Assembly (NCBI GenBank): GCA_013152945.1
Contig: JAADFL010000003.1
Span: 1-14,786 of the forward strand
Direction of reading: 5' to 3'
Origin: Deltaproteobacteria bacterium
Lineage (GTDB): Bacteria; Myxococcota_A; JAADFL01
Length of the DNA: 14,786 nt
In this document: in pieces, positions 1 through 8,100 of the stretch
Layout of the letters: each line of letters opens with the position of its first letter
Position numbering within the stretch: the stretch's first letter is position 1
Program-made: the position numbers and the translations under genes
Notes under the pieces: model-generated
Seen by the model: only the letters and a program-made list of their open reading frames with translations
Database searches by the model: none
Told to the model about the DNA's origin: nothing

Positions 1-87
1 TCCCTTGGGCGTCGCATGCCACCCGGCCCGCATGATTCCCCTTGTAATCACAAATGTTTCCAAACCTCCCCCTCCACAACCTGGGTC

Positions 88-118
88 GGGAGAAAAAGAA
101 AAAGAAAAAGAAGAGGGG
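88..118. repeat. Homopurine tract with GAAAAA hexamer repeat
   Basis: A 31-base run of purines only contains three exact tandem copies of GAAAAA (92-109), flanked on the left by a pyrimidine-rich stretch (about 64-78). It lies in the leader region ahead of the HEAT-repeat gene. The open frame through it encodes an improbable Arg/Lys-rich low-complexity peptide, so I do not call a gene here. Such tracts can vary in length by slippage. No function is claimed. Confidence 0.6.
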
Positions 119-156
119 TCGGGGGAGGATCAGGGGAAAATAAAGGGCTATCTAAT

Positions 157-186
157 TTGACTAATCAACGCCTAATTATGTATTCA
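157..186 (+). promoter_or_regulatory. Possible weak sigma70-type promoter
   Basis: TTGACT (157-162) is a good -35 match. It is followed after 18 bases by TATTCA (181-186), a poor -10 match. It sits about 30 bases ahead of the likely start of the HEAT-repeat gene, in a locally AT-rich stretch, which is where a promoter would be expected. The -10 is weak, so this is only a candidate. Confidence 0.25.
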
Positions 187-217
187 TCTTTTTGTATAGA
201 ACTCTTTGGAGAGATTG

Positions 218-2176
218 GTGGGAGAGCAAGAAAAGGGTGGGCCAGATGTAAATGGTCCCCAACAAGCAGGGCCCGGGAAAAACGGGATTGACCCAAATCA
301 GGCTTCACATGACAGTCCCTCGGCACTTCCTCCTCCTCCTCTGAAACCGCCTATTGAAAAGCCACATACTTTTAAGCAAGCAAATTCGACCAATCGATCT
401 GCCGTGTTTGTGAAGCCAGGTACAAGGAATGATAGAAAGAATAACGCTGGAGAGGTCAAAGAAGTTTCGGATCTTTTTAGTCTGATGAGAAAAACCCTCA
501 AGACATTTTCTCTTTATGGCAGCTCAAGTTCTGCTGCTCAAGATTTTCAGTCCAGGTTGTACAAGGTCTTTACACAAACGCTTGAACGACTTGGCCCGAT
601 TTCCCTGCGAATAGATTCTTCGTCACTTATTTATCATGGTGAAACTGTGCTATCAGAAGATTCGTCAGTGGAATCCTATTTATATCGCCTCTACAGCACC
701 GGCATAAGGTATTTGACTTTCAGGCCCGGCCTTAACATAGAAGAGCTGTCCGAGTTCCTTCACATACTTTCCCTGGACCCGAATACCAGGGAACTCCAGG
801 ACGATGACCTGGTAACACTATTTTGGAAAAGTGATTTTAATAATATCCACTATATTGTAGTCGAAGGATTCACAGAGGCAGGGAACAAACAAGAAGACCA
901 GGAAAATGTCGACTTCGAAGCCGCACTTTCCAGTATTCTCGACGCAGTCGAAAACGAGTTGCCCCCTGAACAAATAGTTCACTCTGTACGGATATCAGAA
1001 GAAGACATAAACTCCTCTCCTCCAGCTATACAATTGGAGCAATTCGGGCCTTCCAAGGACAAGGATTCAAATGCAAAGGTATTCTTGCTCACCGACCAGG
1101 AGATGCTGGAAATTCAGACTCGGATATTGTCCAAGCCACCGGAATACGACTTGGCAAAAGTCACCGACATGCTGATCGAACTCATGGCATGGGAAAGCGA
1201 TTCAACGGAAGTACAAAATATCTTGGACTCATTGCTCCTGATTCTTGATTATGCCTTGAGTCGCGACATGTTCGAAATCGCGTCCAGGGTTGTGGGCGGT
1301 ATCAAATGGATAACAATTCCCAGAAAAGATGGCCATACTTATTCTGAAGCCGCAATTCAGGCTGCTCACTCCGGGTTACTGGAAGCATCACTACCCGAAA
1401 GAATCAAACCCTTGTTGTCCGCCCTCTCGGATGAGAAGAATCATTCGAGAATAACAGCCCACTTGAGGGCACTACCGCAGCAGGCGGCCGAAGTACTGTC
1501 TGACCTGTTGGTGGAGGTGCCGGAACGGGTACACAGAGATATAATCTCATCCGTTATTGTTCGATTGGGACGAAATAATCCACAAATCTTCGTCTCTAGA
1601 CTGGAACATTCAAAATGGTTCGTTGTCCAGGCTATGGTGAATATTCTCGGCCAAATCGGACAACACGAACACCTCCCGGCCATATTGAAGGTATACGAAC
1701 ATGAAAACCCGGAAGTCCGTGCCGAAGTAGTCGATGCAACGGCCAAGTTCACTTTGGAAGAAGTCAAATATTTCTTGTCCAAAGCTCTTTTCGACGAGGA
1801 CAAGAGAGTCAGGATAAAAGCCATAACTCAAATGTCCAGATTCAAAGGATCGGACACAGCCAAGTACCTGCTCGGCCAAGTCAAGGACACATCTTTCCTC
1901 GACAAGAACCGGCAGGAACAAAGAGCATGGTTCAAGACAATATCCGAGGTAGGAGATGAAAGCATCATACCTGAACTCGAAGAGTTGGTAACAGCGAGAA
2001 AGTTCAGGAAAAGGAGCCAATACGAACACATCAGAGCCGGCTCCCTTTATGCGATCTCCAGAATAGGCGGTCCTGCTGCTGCAAAGGCCCTTGAAAAACT
2101 GTCAAAGGCGAGGTTAAGCGGCCTGATACGAGCGGCTCACAGCAGGGCACTGGAAGAGTTAAAGAAAAAAAAATAG
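218..2176 (+). CDS. HEAT-repeat protein with N-terminal module shared with the downstream HD-GYP protein
   Basis: No catalytic family is recognised. From GTG 218 the product is 652 residues and has no signal peptide or membrane segment, so it is probably cytoplasmic. Residues 1-80 are low-complexity, rich in Pro, Gly and Asn, and likely disordered. Residues about 86-186 form a module ending in an LTF motif plus an EEL..FL helix, and the next gene has a similar module. After an acidic linker, residues about 400-650 are tandem alpha-helical pairs of HEAT type with the usual Pro/Asp-x-VR turn signatures (for example NPEVRAEVVDA and DKRVRIKAI near 1711-1830). HEAT arrays serve as protein-binding scaffolds, so a partner-binding role is inferred. 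Start choice: GGAG at 208-211 is 6 bases before GTG 218. An in-frame TTG at 206 lacks a good ribosome site, and the first in-frame ATG is not until 485. The next gene follows after 54 bases, probably in the same operon. Confidence 0.85.
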   Translation: MGEQEKGGPDVNGPQQAGPGKNGIDPNQASHDSPSALPPPPLKPPIEKPHTFKQANSTNRSAVFVKPGTRNDRKNNAGEVKEVSDLFSLMRKTLKTFSLYGSSSSAAQDFQSRLYKVFTQTLERLGPISLRIDSSSLIYHGETVLSEDSSVESYLYRLYSTGIRYLTFRPGLNIEELSEFLHILSLDPNTRELQDDDLVTLFWKSDFNNIHYIVVEGFTEAGNKQEDQENVDFEAALSSILDAVENELPPEQIVHSVRISEEDINSSPPAIQLEQFGPSKDKDSNAKVFLLTDQEMLEIQTRILSKPPEYDLAKVTDMLIELMAWESDSTEVQNILDSLLLILDYALSRDMFEIASRVVGGIKWITIPRKDGHTYSEAAIQAAHSGLLEASLPERIKPLLSALSDEKNHSRITAHLRALPQQAAEVLSDLLVEVPERVHRDIISSVIVRLGRNNPQIFVSRLEHSKWFVVQAMVNILGQIGQHEHLPAILKVYEHENPEVRAEVVDATAKFTLEEVKYFLSKALFDEDKRVRIKAITQMSRFKGSDTAKYLLGQVKDTSFLDKNRQEQRAWFKTISEVGDESIIPELEELVTARKFRKRSQYEHIRAGSLYAISRIGGPAAAKALEKLSKARLSGLIRAAHSRALEELKKKK

Positions 2177-2230
2177 ACACGATGGCTGATTTCATACTGG
2201 ATTAACGGATCTGAAATTTGCTCGGAGCTT

Positions 2231-3652
2231 TTGTTGGAAGATCAGGAAAAAAAGATCAAGGAAAAGTTGAATCGCCTGGGCGAAAGTTTGATTAACCAGC
2301 TTTTCATGCTTATCCGAACACTCAAGATACACCAAATCGACAACGAGGCATTTTCAAGGCCCTTGGAATCATTACGGGACACCATAAACAGGATAATAGA
2401 CATTTCTGGAGATGCACGCATCATCGGCGTGGGTAAGGATGTATACTTGAACGGTCTACGCATCAGGGTCAAGTACAGGAATATTGATTGCGCATCTTTC
2501 CTCGTGGAACAATTGGCCGGCAAGGACATTGGAGACCTGACCTTCACAAAGCATATCGAAGTCCCCCAGCTCAAGCAATTCCTGGTCATGTTTTCGAGGC
2601 AAGCCAAAGATGACACGACGGCCAAACAAACATCCAAGCTACCCGGGATCTCAATCGGGACTTATAGGAAACTGGTAGACGACCTTGGAGGCGGACAGCA
2701 TCTGCTTGACAAGAAAAAATATGCTCTTCGTGTGTACACAAGAGCCATAATAACATTAAAGGCTCACGTGGAGGCGTTAAAAAGGGGAGAAAACGGTCTG
2801 CCCGGAAGAAAGCTCCAGAGAGTAATACAGGAGATCTGCGACATCGCATCAGGGGAAACCAATCTATTAATAGGATTGGCATCTATCACGCCACCCCTGG
2901 AAGAAGACCAACTCTACTATCATTCCGTCAACGTGGTATTACTATCCGCCGGGCTGGCACAAAGATTGGATCTACCCAGGCAGGAGGTGGCGGAAATTGC
3001 GCTTGCAGCTTACCTGCATGACACCGGCATGGCCTACATACCCAGGGAGGCTATCAACAAATCAGGAGAACTCACACCGGAAGAAAGGGTAAAGGTATCC
3101 AGGCACGTTCTTCAGTCTCTGAGAAATCTGATTAAAAGCGGCATGCTTGAAAATCTTAGAATAATGCCGCTAATAGTCGCATATGAACATCACCTGCGGT
3201 ACGACGGTAAGGACAGGCCTCCCGGTGCGACCCCGGTGAACTCGGTGTCGCAGATAGTATCTCTGGCAGATTCATACTGCGCATTAACGTCCGACAAGTC
3301 ATGGAGAAAAGCCTATCGACCCGACGAGGCCTTGAGAATCATGCTTTCCGAAGCAGGTAAAAAATTCGATCCCTTGTTGCTCAAGGCCTTCATAAACCTG
3401 GTCGGCATCTATCCCATCGGGACTGTTGTCACATTGGATACAGGGGAAATAGCCATGATCTTCATGAACACGGACCAACCTGACAGGCCGGTGGTAAAGC
3501 TGCTCTTGACATCGGACTGGAAAAAACCGGGTCCTTTGAGACATTACGACCTCTCCGAGATCGATGAAACAGGAGAATATGTCAGAAGTATTGTGGGAGC
3601 AATCAGCGCAGAAGAGTTCGGCATCAACGTAGCCAAGGCCCTCCTGGATTAA
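2231..3652 (+). CDS. HD-GYP-type phosphohydrolase (putative cyclic-di-GMP phosphodiesterase)
   Basis: A 473-residue soluble protein. Residues about 24-123 resemble the N-terminal module of the preceding HEAT protein. Residues about 225-400 are an HD-GYP domain, a family that hydrolyses cyclic-di-GMP or related cyclic dinucleotides at a metal centre. The expected metal-site residues are visible: H231, H263-D264 (HDTG), H292, H320-H321 and D347. The GYP signature after the paired histidines is degenerate: the family pattern HHERxDGxGYPxG reads HHLRYDGKDRPPG here (320-332), so Gly-Tyr are replaced by Asp-Arg. The protein could be an active phosphodiesterase with changed specificity or an effector. 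A short C-terminal segment (about 390-473) resembles the beta-rich tail often attached to HD-GYP proteins. The start is TTG 2231 or TTG 2234; GGAG at 2224-2227 favours 2234 (6-base spacing). It probably shares a transcript with the HEAT gene 54 bases upstream. Confidence 0.88.
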   Translation: MLEDQEKKIKEKLNRLGESLINQLFMLIRTLKIHQIDNEAFSRPLESLRDTINRIIDISGDARIIGVGKDVYLNGLRIRVKYRNIDCASFLVEQLAGKDIGDLTFTKHIEVPQLKQFLVMFSRQAKDDTTAKQTSKLPGISIGTYRKLVDDLGGGQHLLDKKKYALRVYTRAIITLKAHVEALKRGENGLPGRKLQRVIQEICDIASGETNLLIGLASITPPLEEDQLYYHSVNVVLLSAGLAQRLDLPRQEVAEIALAAYLHDTGMAYIPREAINKSGELTPEERVKVSRHVLQSLRNLIKSGMLENLRIMPLIVAYEHHLRYDGKDRPPGATPVNSVSQIVSLADSYCALTSDKSWRKAYRPDEALRIMLSEAGKKFDPLLLKAFINLVGIYPIGTVVTLDTGEIAMIFMNTDQPDRPVVKLLLTSDWKKPGPLRHYDLSEIDETGEYVRSIVGAISAEEFGINVAKALLD

Positions 3653-3759
3653 TTTAGTAAAAAGTAATAAGTAAGATTCCTTGTAACCCGCGGCCCCGGC
3701 CCTCCCCACCCAGGTTGATTTTCAAGGTGCCTGAAATATGCTGTTATTTCATGAAGTAG

Positions 3760-3779
3760 GGGTGGTTCGCGAACCGCCC
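3760..3779. repeat. REP-like palindrome 1
   Basis: GGGTGGTTCGCGAACCGCCC is a 20-base, fully self-complementary inverted repeat (one G-T pair) centred on TTCGCGAA. It lies in the gene-free region after the HD-GYP gene. Similar GGTTCGCGAACC-centred palindromes are, from memory, frequent dispersed intergenic repeats in several bacterial phyla. Copy number in this genome cannot be seen from one window. Confidence 0.6.
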
Positions 3780-3856
3780 ATGCGAGATCCAATCCAAACG
3801 ATTTGCTTTTTTATCTCCTGGACCAGGCCGGCTTTCCACCGCCCTCACCCCCTTTT

Positions 3857-3889
3857 GTCCCCCTCTCCCGCAGAGCGGGCGAGGGGGAT
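3857..3889. repeat. REP-like palindrome 2 (CCCTCTCCCGC / GCGGGcGAGGG)
   Basis: A hairpin of about 14 base pairs with a single T/C mismatch and a three-base AGA loop (arms 3858-3871 and 3875-3888). It sits in a C-rich context (CCCTCACCCCC just upstream). The CCCTCTCCCGC...GCGGG.GAGGG form matches a palindromic intergenic repeat that I recall as common in proteobacterial genomes. The structure is seen directly; membership of a repeat family is inference. Confidence 0.65.
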
Positions 3890-3907
3890 TGTTTGGTACC
3901 AATGATT

Positions 3908-3926
3908 CCTGGGGCGTTGCCCCAGG
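3908..3926. repeat. REP-like palindrome 3 (CCTGGGGC-GTT-GCCCCAGG)
   Basis: A perfect 8-base-pair stem with a GTT loop, followed by the T-rich CTATTTTATTT and then by a smaller CCCC-TTT-GGGG hairpin (about 3939-3952) and TTTT. The block looks like one compound repeat unit. It might also act as a bidirectional transcription end between the HD-GYP gene and panB. Confidence 0.6.
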
Positions 3927-4000
3927 CTATTTTATTTCGCCCCTTTGGGGGCTTTTGGGGAATTGGTTTTATTTGATTTAATGGGACGAATCCCCTTCCT

Positions 4001-4056
4001 ACTGACATATTCATATTCATTCGGCAGTACCACTGACATTTTAATTCGGCTACCAC
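4001..4056. repeat. Imperfect direct repeat upstream of panB
   Basis: Two head-to-tail copies share three blocks in the same order: ACTGACAT, ATTCGGC and TACCAC. Copy A spans 4001-4033 and copy B 4032-4056. The gaps between blocks differ (10 and 2 bases versus 4 and 0). It ends 111 bases before the panB ATG. It could be a protein-binding site or a decayed duplication; nothing in the sequence decides between these. Confidence 0.4.
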
Positions 4057-4152
4057 ACCTGCGGTTACAATCCTGGACAAAGGCATTTGGTTGAAGTAAA
4101 AGGTTTGGTGTTCGTTTTCGAAAGTAGGGAACGATTAGCTTGCTGGTTGATT

Positions 4153-4158
4153 GGAGGG
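4153..4158 (+). promoter_or_regulatory. Ribosome binding site that fixes the panB start
   Basis: GGAGGG lies 9 bases before ATG 4168. It supports this ATG over the in-frame TTG at 4087, which has no ribosome site and would add 27 residues not expected in this family. Confidence 0.7.
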
Positions 4159-4167
4159 CTTAAAGAA

Positions 4168-5034
4168 ATGTCTGATAAGAAAAAACTGATGATTCAAGAC
4201 CTTAAGAAAAAGAAAACCAAGGGAGAAAAAGTTGCGTGGATAACAGCCTATGACTATCCCACAGCTCAATTCGCCGAGGCTGCCGGGATGGACATGCTTC
4301 TGGTAGGCGACTCCCTTGGAATGTGCGTTTACGGCTACGAAAGCACGGTTCCTGTTACAATGGACCAATGTATCTATCATTCTGAAGCAGTACGCAGGGC
4401 TGCACCCAATACCTTCGTGGTAGGCGACATGCCTTTCATGAGCTACCAATCCGCTTTATTCAAGGCAGTGGAAAATGCAGGCAGATTCATTAAGGAAGCA
4501 GGATGCGATGCTATCAAGCTCGAGGGCGGCAAGCGAATAATTCCACAAATAAAGGCCATACTGGATGCAGGCATTGTCGTATGCGGACATATCGGATTGA
4601 CCCCACAAAGTTCAGGTCAATTGGGCGGTCACAAGGCACAAGGCAGGACTGCGGATTCCGCGAAATTACTCATCGAAGACGCGTTCGCCATACAGGAAGC
4701 CGGCGCCCAATTGCTTCTCCTGGAGGCCGTGCCCCCGGAACTGGGCAAGTATATCACGGAAAACCTTGACATCCCGGTTTACGGAATCGGCGCAGGAATG
4801 TATACAAATGGACAACTATTGATAGTCTCGGACATAATAGGACAATTTCAGGCCTTCACTCCTAAATTCGTAAAAAAGTACTGCAATGTAGCCGAGGTCG
4901 TGACAAACGCTCTCAAGCAATACGCAGACGAAGTCCGGGAAGGCGCATTCCCCAAAGAAGAGCATTGTTACAAAATGCTCAAGGGCGAGTTCGACAAGTT
5001 CAAGGCAATGTTGGATGAAGGCGGCAAGGAATAA
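4168..5034 (+). CDS. panB: 3-methyl-2-oxobutanoate hydroxymethyltransferase (ketopantoate hydroxymethyltransferase)
   Basis: Transfers a one-carbon unit from 5,10-methylene-tetrahydrofolate to 2-oxoisovalerate to give ketopantoate, the first committed step to pantothenate and coenzyme A, in the cytoplasm. The 288-residue product is close to the usual 260-290. Family signatures run through the whole protein: TAYDYPTA (26-33), the metal-binding Asp of VGDS (D48) and of GDMPF (D87), IKLEGG (K117, E119), HIGLTPQS (141-148), the GGHKAQGR loop (153-160) and the catalytic Glu of LLEAVP (E186). The later GAG...DGQ signature reads GAGMYTNGQ, with Asn214 where Asp is usual, a mild deviation. panC and panD are not adjacent, so this is an isolated pan gene. 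The next gene begins 164 bases downstream, with a stem-loop and a possible promoter between them, so co-transcription is uncertain. The link to a CoA-ester protein next door is suggestive only. Confidence 0.95.
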   Translation: MSDKKKLMIQDLKKKKTKGEKVAWITAYDYPTAQFAEAAGMDMLLVGDSLGMCVYGYESTVPVTMDQCIYHSEAVRRAAPNTFVVGDMPFMSYQSALFKAVENAGRFIKEAGCDAIKLEGGKRIIPQIKAILDAGIVVCGHIGLTPQSSGQLGGHKAQGRTADSAKLLIEDAFAIQEAGAQLLLLEAVPPELGKYITENLDIPVYGIGAGMYTNGQLLIVSDIIGQFQAFTPKFVKKYCNVAEVVTNALKQYADEVREGAFPKEEHCYKMLKGEFDKFKAMLDEGGKE

Positions 5035-5068
5035 GCTGAATCCTAACTTGTCTCTCGAACCAATCATT

Positions 5069-5096
5069 CGACGAAACGGTTGTTTCCCGTTTGTCG
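5069..5096. other. Stem-loop between panB and the fusion gene
   Basis: The arms CGAC-g-AAACGG and CCGTTTGTCG pair over 10 bases with one bulged G and enclose a TTGTTTC loop. No T-run follows, so this is not a standard intrinsic terminator. It could attenuate read-through or stabilise the panB message. The loop TTGTTT also forms the -35-like element of the candidate promoter described at 5080-5107. Confidence 0.4.
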
Positions 5097-5107
5097 CAGC
5101 TTATAAA
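5080..5107 (+). promoter_or_regulatory. Candidate promoter for the acetylation fusion gene
   Basis: TTGTTT (5080-5085), 16 bases, then TATAAA (5102-5107), in an AT-rich patch about 90 bases ahead of ATG 5199. The -10 is good and the -35 moderate (TTG only). The -35 lies in the loop of the stem-loop at 5069-5096. It would allow separate expression of the fusion gene from panB. Confidence 0.35.
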
Positions 5108-5198
5108 ATATATTACAAAGCTCCGGAAAGCATCGGTAACTAAAGAAAGGTGACCAAGGGAAGACGATTGGAGGAAGACGTTCCAAGAAGGGCGTTCA

Positions 5199-8100
5199 AT
5201 GGCTGATTGGCAGGAAAAATTTTCTCACAAGATGACGACCGCAGATATCGCCATATCCAAACTACGTAACGGTCAATGCATATTCATAGGCTCTGCTTGC
5301 AGCGAACCTCAAAAACTGACATCTTCTCTTGCAACCTTGGGCAACCGGTTCGTAGATGTCGAAGTAATTCACCTCATGAGTCGCAGCCGAATCTGCCTGA
5401 CCTCTCCGCAACTTGCCGGTCACTTCAGGTACAACACCTTCTACGTCGGAAAAGCGGTCAGCGATGCAATAACCGGGGGCGATGCGGATTTCACGCCTGT
5501 TTCCCTTCACGAGCTTCCCGGAATGATAGCCAGCGGCAGAATCTTGATCGATGTGGCGTTGATACAGGTCAGCCCGCCTGATGATTTGGGTTTCTGCAGC
5601 CTCGGAATATCAGTGGATGCAGTCCGGGCCGCCGCCGAAAACGCCGGACTCGTGATAGCCCAGGTCAACCCGAGGATGCCGAGGGTGTTGGGTAACTCCT
5701 TTATCCGGGTCGAAGACATAGATTTCCTTGTAGAGGGTGATGAGCCCTTGATAACGGTCGAATCGCCGGTACTCGATGCGATATCCCTCACTATCGGAAA
5801 ATTCGTTGCCGATCTCATCGAGGACGGATCGTGCCTCCACCTGGGAAGCGGGGCCATTCCTTGCGCAGTTACGAGACACCTGGAAATGAAGCATGACCTG
5901 GGAATACATACAATGGTCATTACAGACGATATTCTTCGCCTGATATATTCCGGGGCTGTCAGCAACATGAAAAAAAACACGGATAGGGGAAAGAGCGTCG
6001 GAGCCATGGCAGTGGGTTCTGAAAAACTGTACGATGCTCTCAACGTCACTCCTCACATCGAGCTTCATCCATTGAATCATGTCAGTGATCCCGCCATAAT
6101 ATCGAAAAACGATAACTTCGTCTCGGTCAATTCAGTCCTGGAGATCGATCTTTCCGGGCTCGGGCTTGGAGATGCCCTGTTGGTGGGGCAGGACGACTCT
6201 GGCATAGGAAGTAACCTGGACTTCGTGTATGGCGCCCATGAATCACAGGGAGGCAAAGCCATACTGGCCTTGCCGTCTACATCCTCCGATGGTTCAAGGT
6301 CCAGGATAGTGCCCAAGATAACGGAAAGCTCCGGGCTCCACATCGACCGCGCTGCAGTCGATTTTGTAGTCACCGAGTACGGTTCGGTCCAGTTGACCGG
6401 ATTATCGTTGAGGGAAAGGGCCATCGCACTGATAAGCATAGCCCATCCCAGGTTCAGGCAAACGTTGTTGGAAGCCGCAAAGAAATTGAGGTATGTTCCG
6501 TCCGATCAGAGAATAAACCCCGAAGGAGGTGAAGTATATCCTACGGAATACGAGGTCCAATACACCTGCAAAGACGGTTTGAAGGTTAAATTCAGGCCGA
6601 TAAAACCGTTCGATGAACGCAGACTGAAAAGGATGTTCTATTCCCAGTCACCCGAAACCTTGTACGCGAGATTTCATACCACGGTAAAGGCCATTCCGGA
6701 AGGGACCATTCAAAATCTTGTCAATATCGATTACAGCAAGGACGTTTGCATTCTGGGCCTGGTCGGCCCTGAAGAAAATCCCAGGATCGTAGGCATGGCC
6801 TCGTATATGTATCACCCGCCTAGTAACATGGGTGAATTCGACATGGTTGTTGCGGAAGACTTCAGGGGCCGGGGAATAGGCTCGTTTCTATCCCACTACA
6901 TTACCGAGATTGCCAGGAGCCGGGGACTCTCCGGAATGTGGGCCGATGTCCTCGTTTCCAACGAAGCCGCCAAGACACTGTTCGAACGCATGTGGCCCAG
7001 GGCAGCAAGGAAAAGAGAAGGCGGCGTGGAAACTTTCACCTACCGTTTCGAAGATGATGATAAGCCCTTGCACCCCCTCAAAAGCGCCTTTGTCTATTCA
7101 GAAAGGTTTTCAGACTTCGAATACAGTCCCGATCATCCTTTTAAGCCCTCCAGGGCAAAAGATTCGTACAGGCTCTGCCTGCGGCAGGGCTTTCTGAAAG
7201 AGCCATGGATGAGGGTGGTAGAGCCAAAGCCCATGGCGGAAGAAAGACTGGTCGAATCCCATGACCCGGGATACCTCGATGCCTTGAAGAAGGCCGGCCA
7301 GGGAAAATTCGACGAAAGTTTTCTCGGTTACGGGCTGGGAACCGATGATTGTCCGATATTCAAGGGCCTCTGGGATTACATACTCTTGTACTGCTCATCC
7401 ACCCTGGCCGCCGTCGATCTCCTGCTGGAGAACCGGTACGAACTCGTCTTTTGTCCATTGGGCGGATTTCACCACTCGGGCCGCGAACATGCCGAAGGTT
7501 TTTGTTACGTCAATGACGTTATCGTGGCAATAGACTACCTGTTGGCTCACGGACTGCGGGTAGCCTTCGTGGACATAGATGCTCACCATTGCAACGGCGT
7601 ACAAGATGCCTACTATGAAGACGACCGGGTCCTTGTAATATCCCTTCATGAAAGTGGAAAAACTCTTTATCCATGGTCGGGTTTCGAGACCGAAATTGGA
7701 AAAGACAAGGGTAAAGGATACAACATGAACATTCCCTTGCCGCGGGAAACGGACGATGAATGTTACCTCAAAGCATTTACCGCCCTTGTGCCCCCGGCGT
7801 TGAGCGCTTTTGCCCCGGATGTATTGATAGGAGAAATAGGCGCGGATACACATCGCAATGACCCATTGACGAATCTAAAGCTGACGAATAACGGTTATGC
7901 GGGATGCATCGAAATTCTCCGGGATATCTCACCGCGAATCCTCTTGCTTGGCGGCGGCGGGTACGATCCGGACACCACCGCAAGGTCCTGGGCAAGGGCC
8001 TGGGCAATGGCGAATAATATCGAGCAAACCCCTGGTTACATGGCAAACCTCGGTGGGACTTTCCTGGGTTCCCTCGAACTCGATGACGGTTCATTGGAAG

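Larger units (their letters stand above)
3653..4167. other. Gene-free intergenic region rich in palindromes
   Basis: This stretch of about 515 bases lies between the HD-GYP gene and panB and holds no convincing gene. Open frames across it give translations of palindromic repeats. It contains three separate strong inverted repeats (3760-3779, 3857-3889, 3908-3926), a smaller GC-rich hairpin (about 3939-3952) followed by TTTT that could help end transcription from the left operon, a 10-base perfect palindrome TTGGTACCAA (3893-3902), and an imperfect direct repeat (4001-4056). TACAAT at 4066-4071 could be a -10 box for panB, but I see no good -35. Confidence 0.7.

Noticed and set aside
16-291. 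91-codon open frame near the left edge
   Set aside because: Its translation is low-complexity Arg/Lys from the GAAAAA repeat, it has no ribosome site, and it overlaps the start of the HEAT gene.
3811-4086. 91-codon minus-strand frame before panB
   Set aside because: The translation is simply the REP-like palindromes read through (runs such as SPSPALRERGTKGGEGG), a typical false gene over intergenic repeats.
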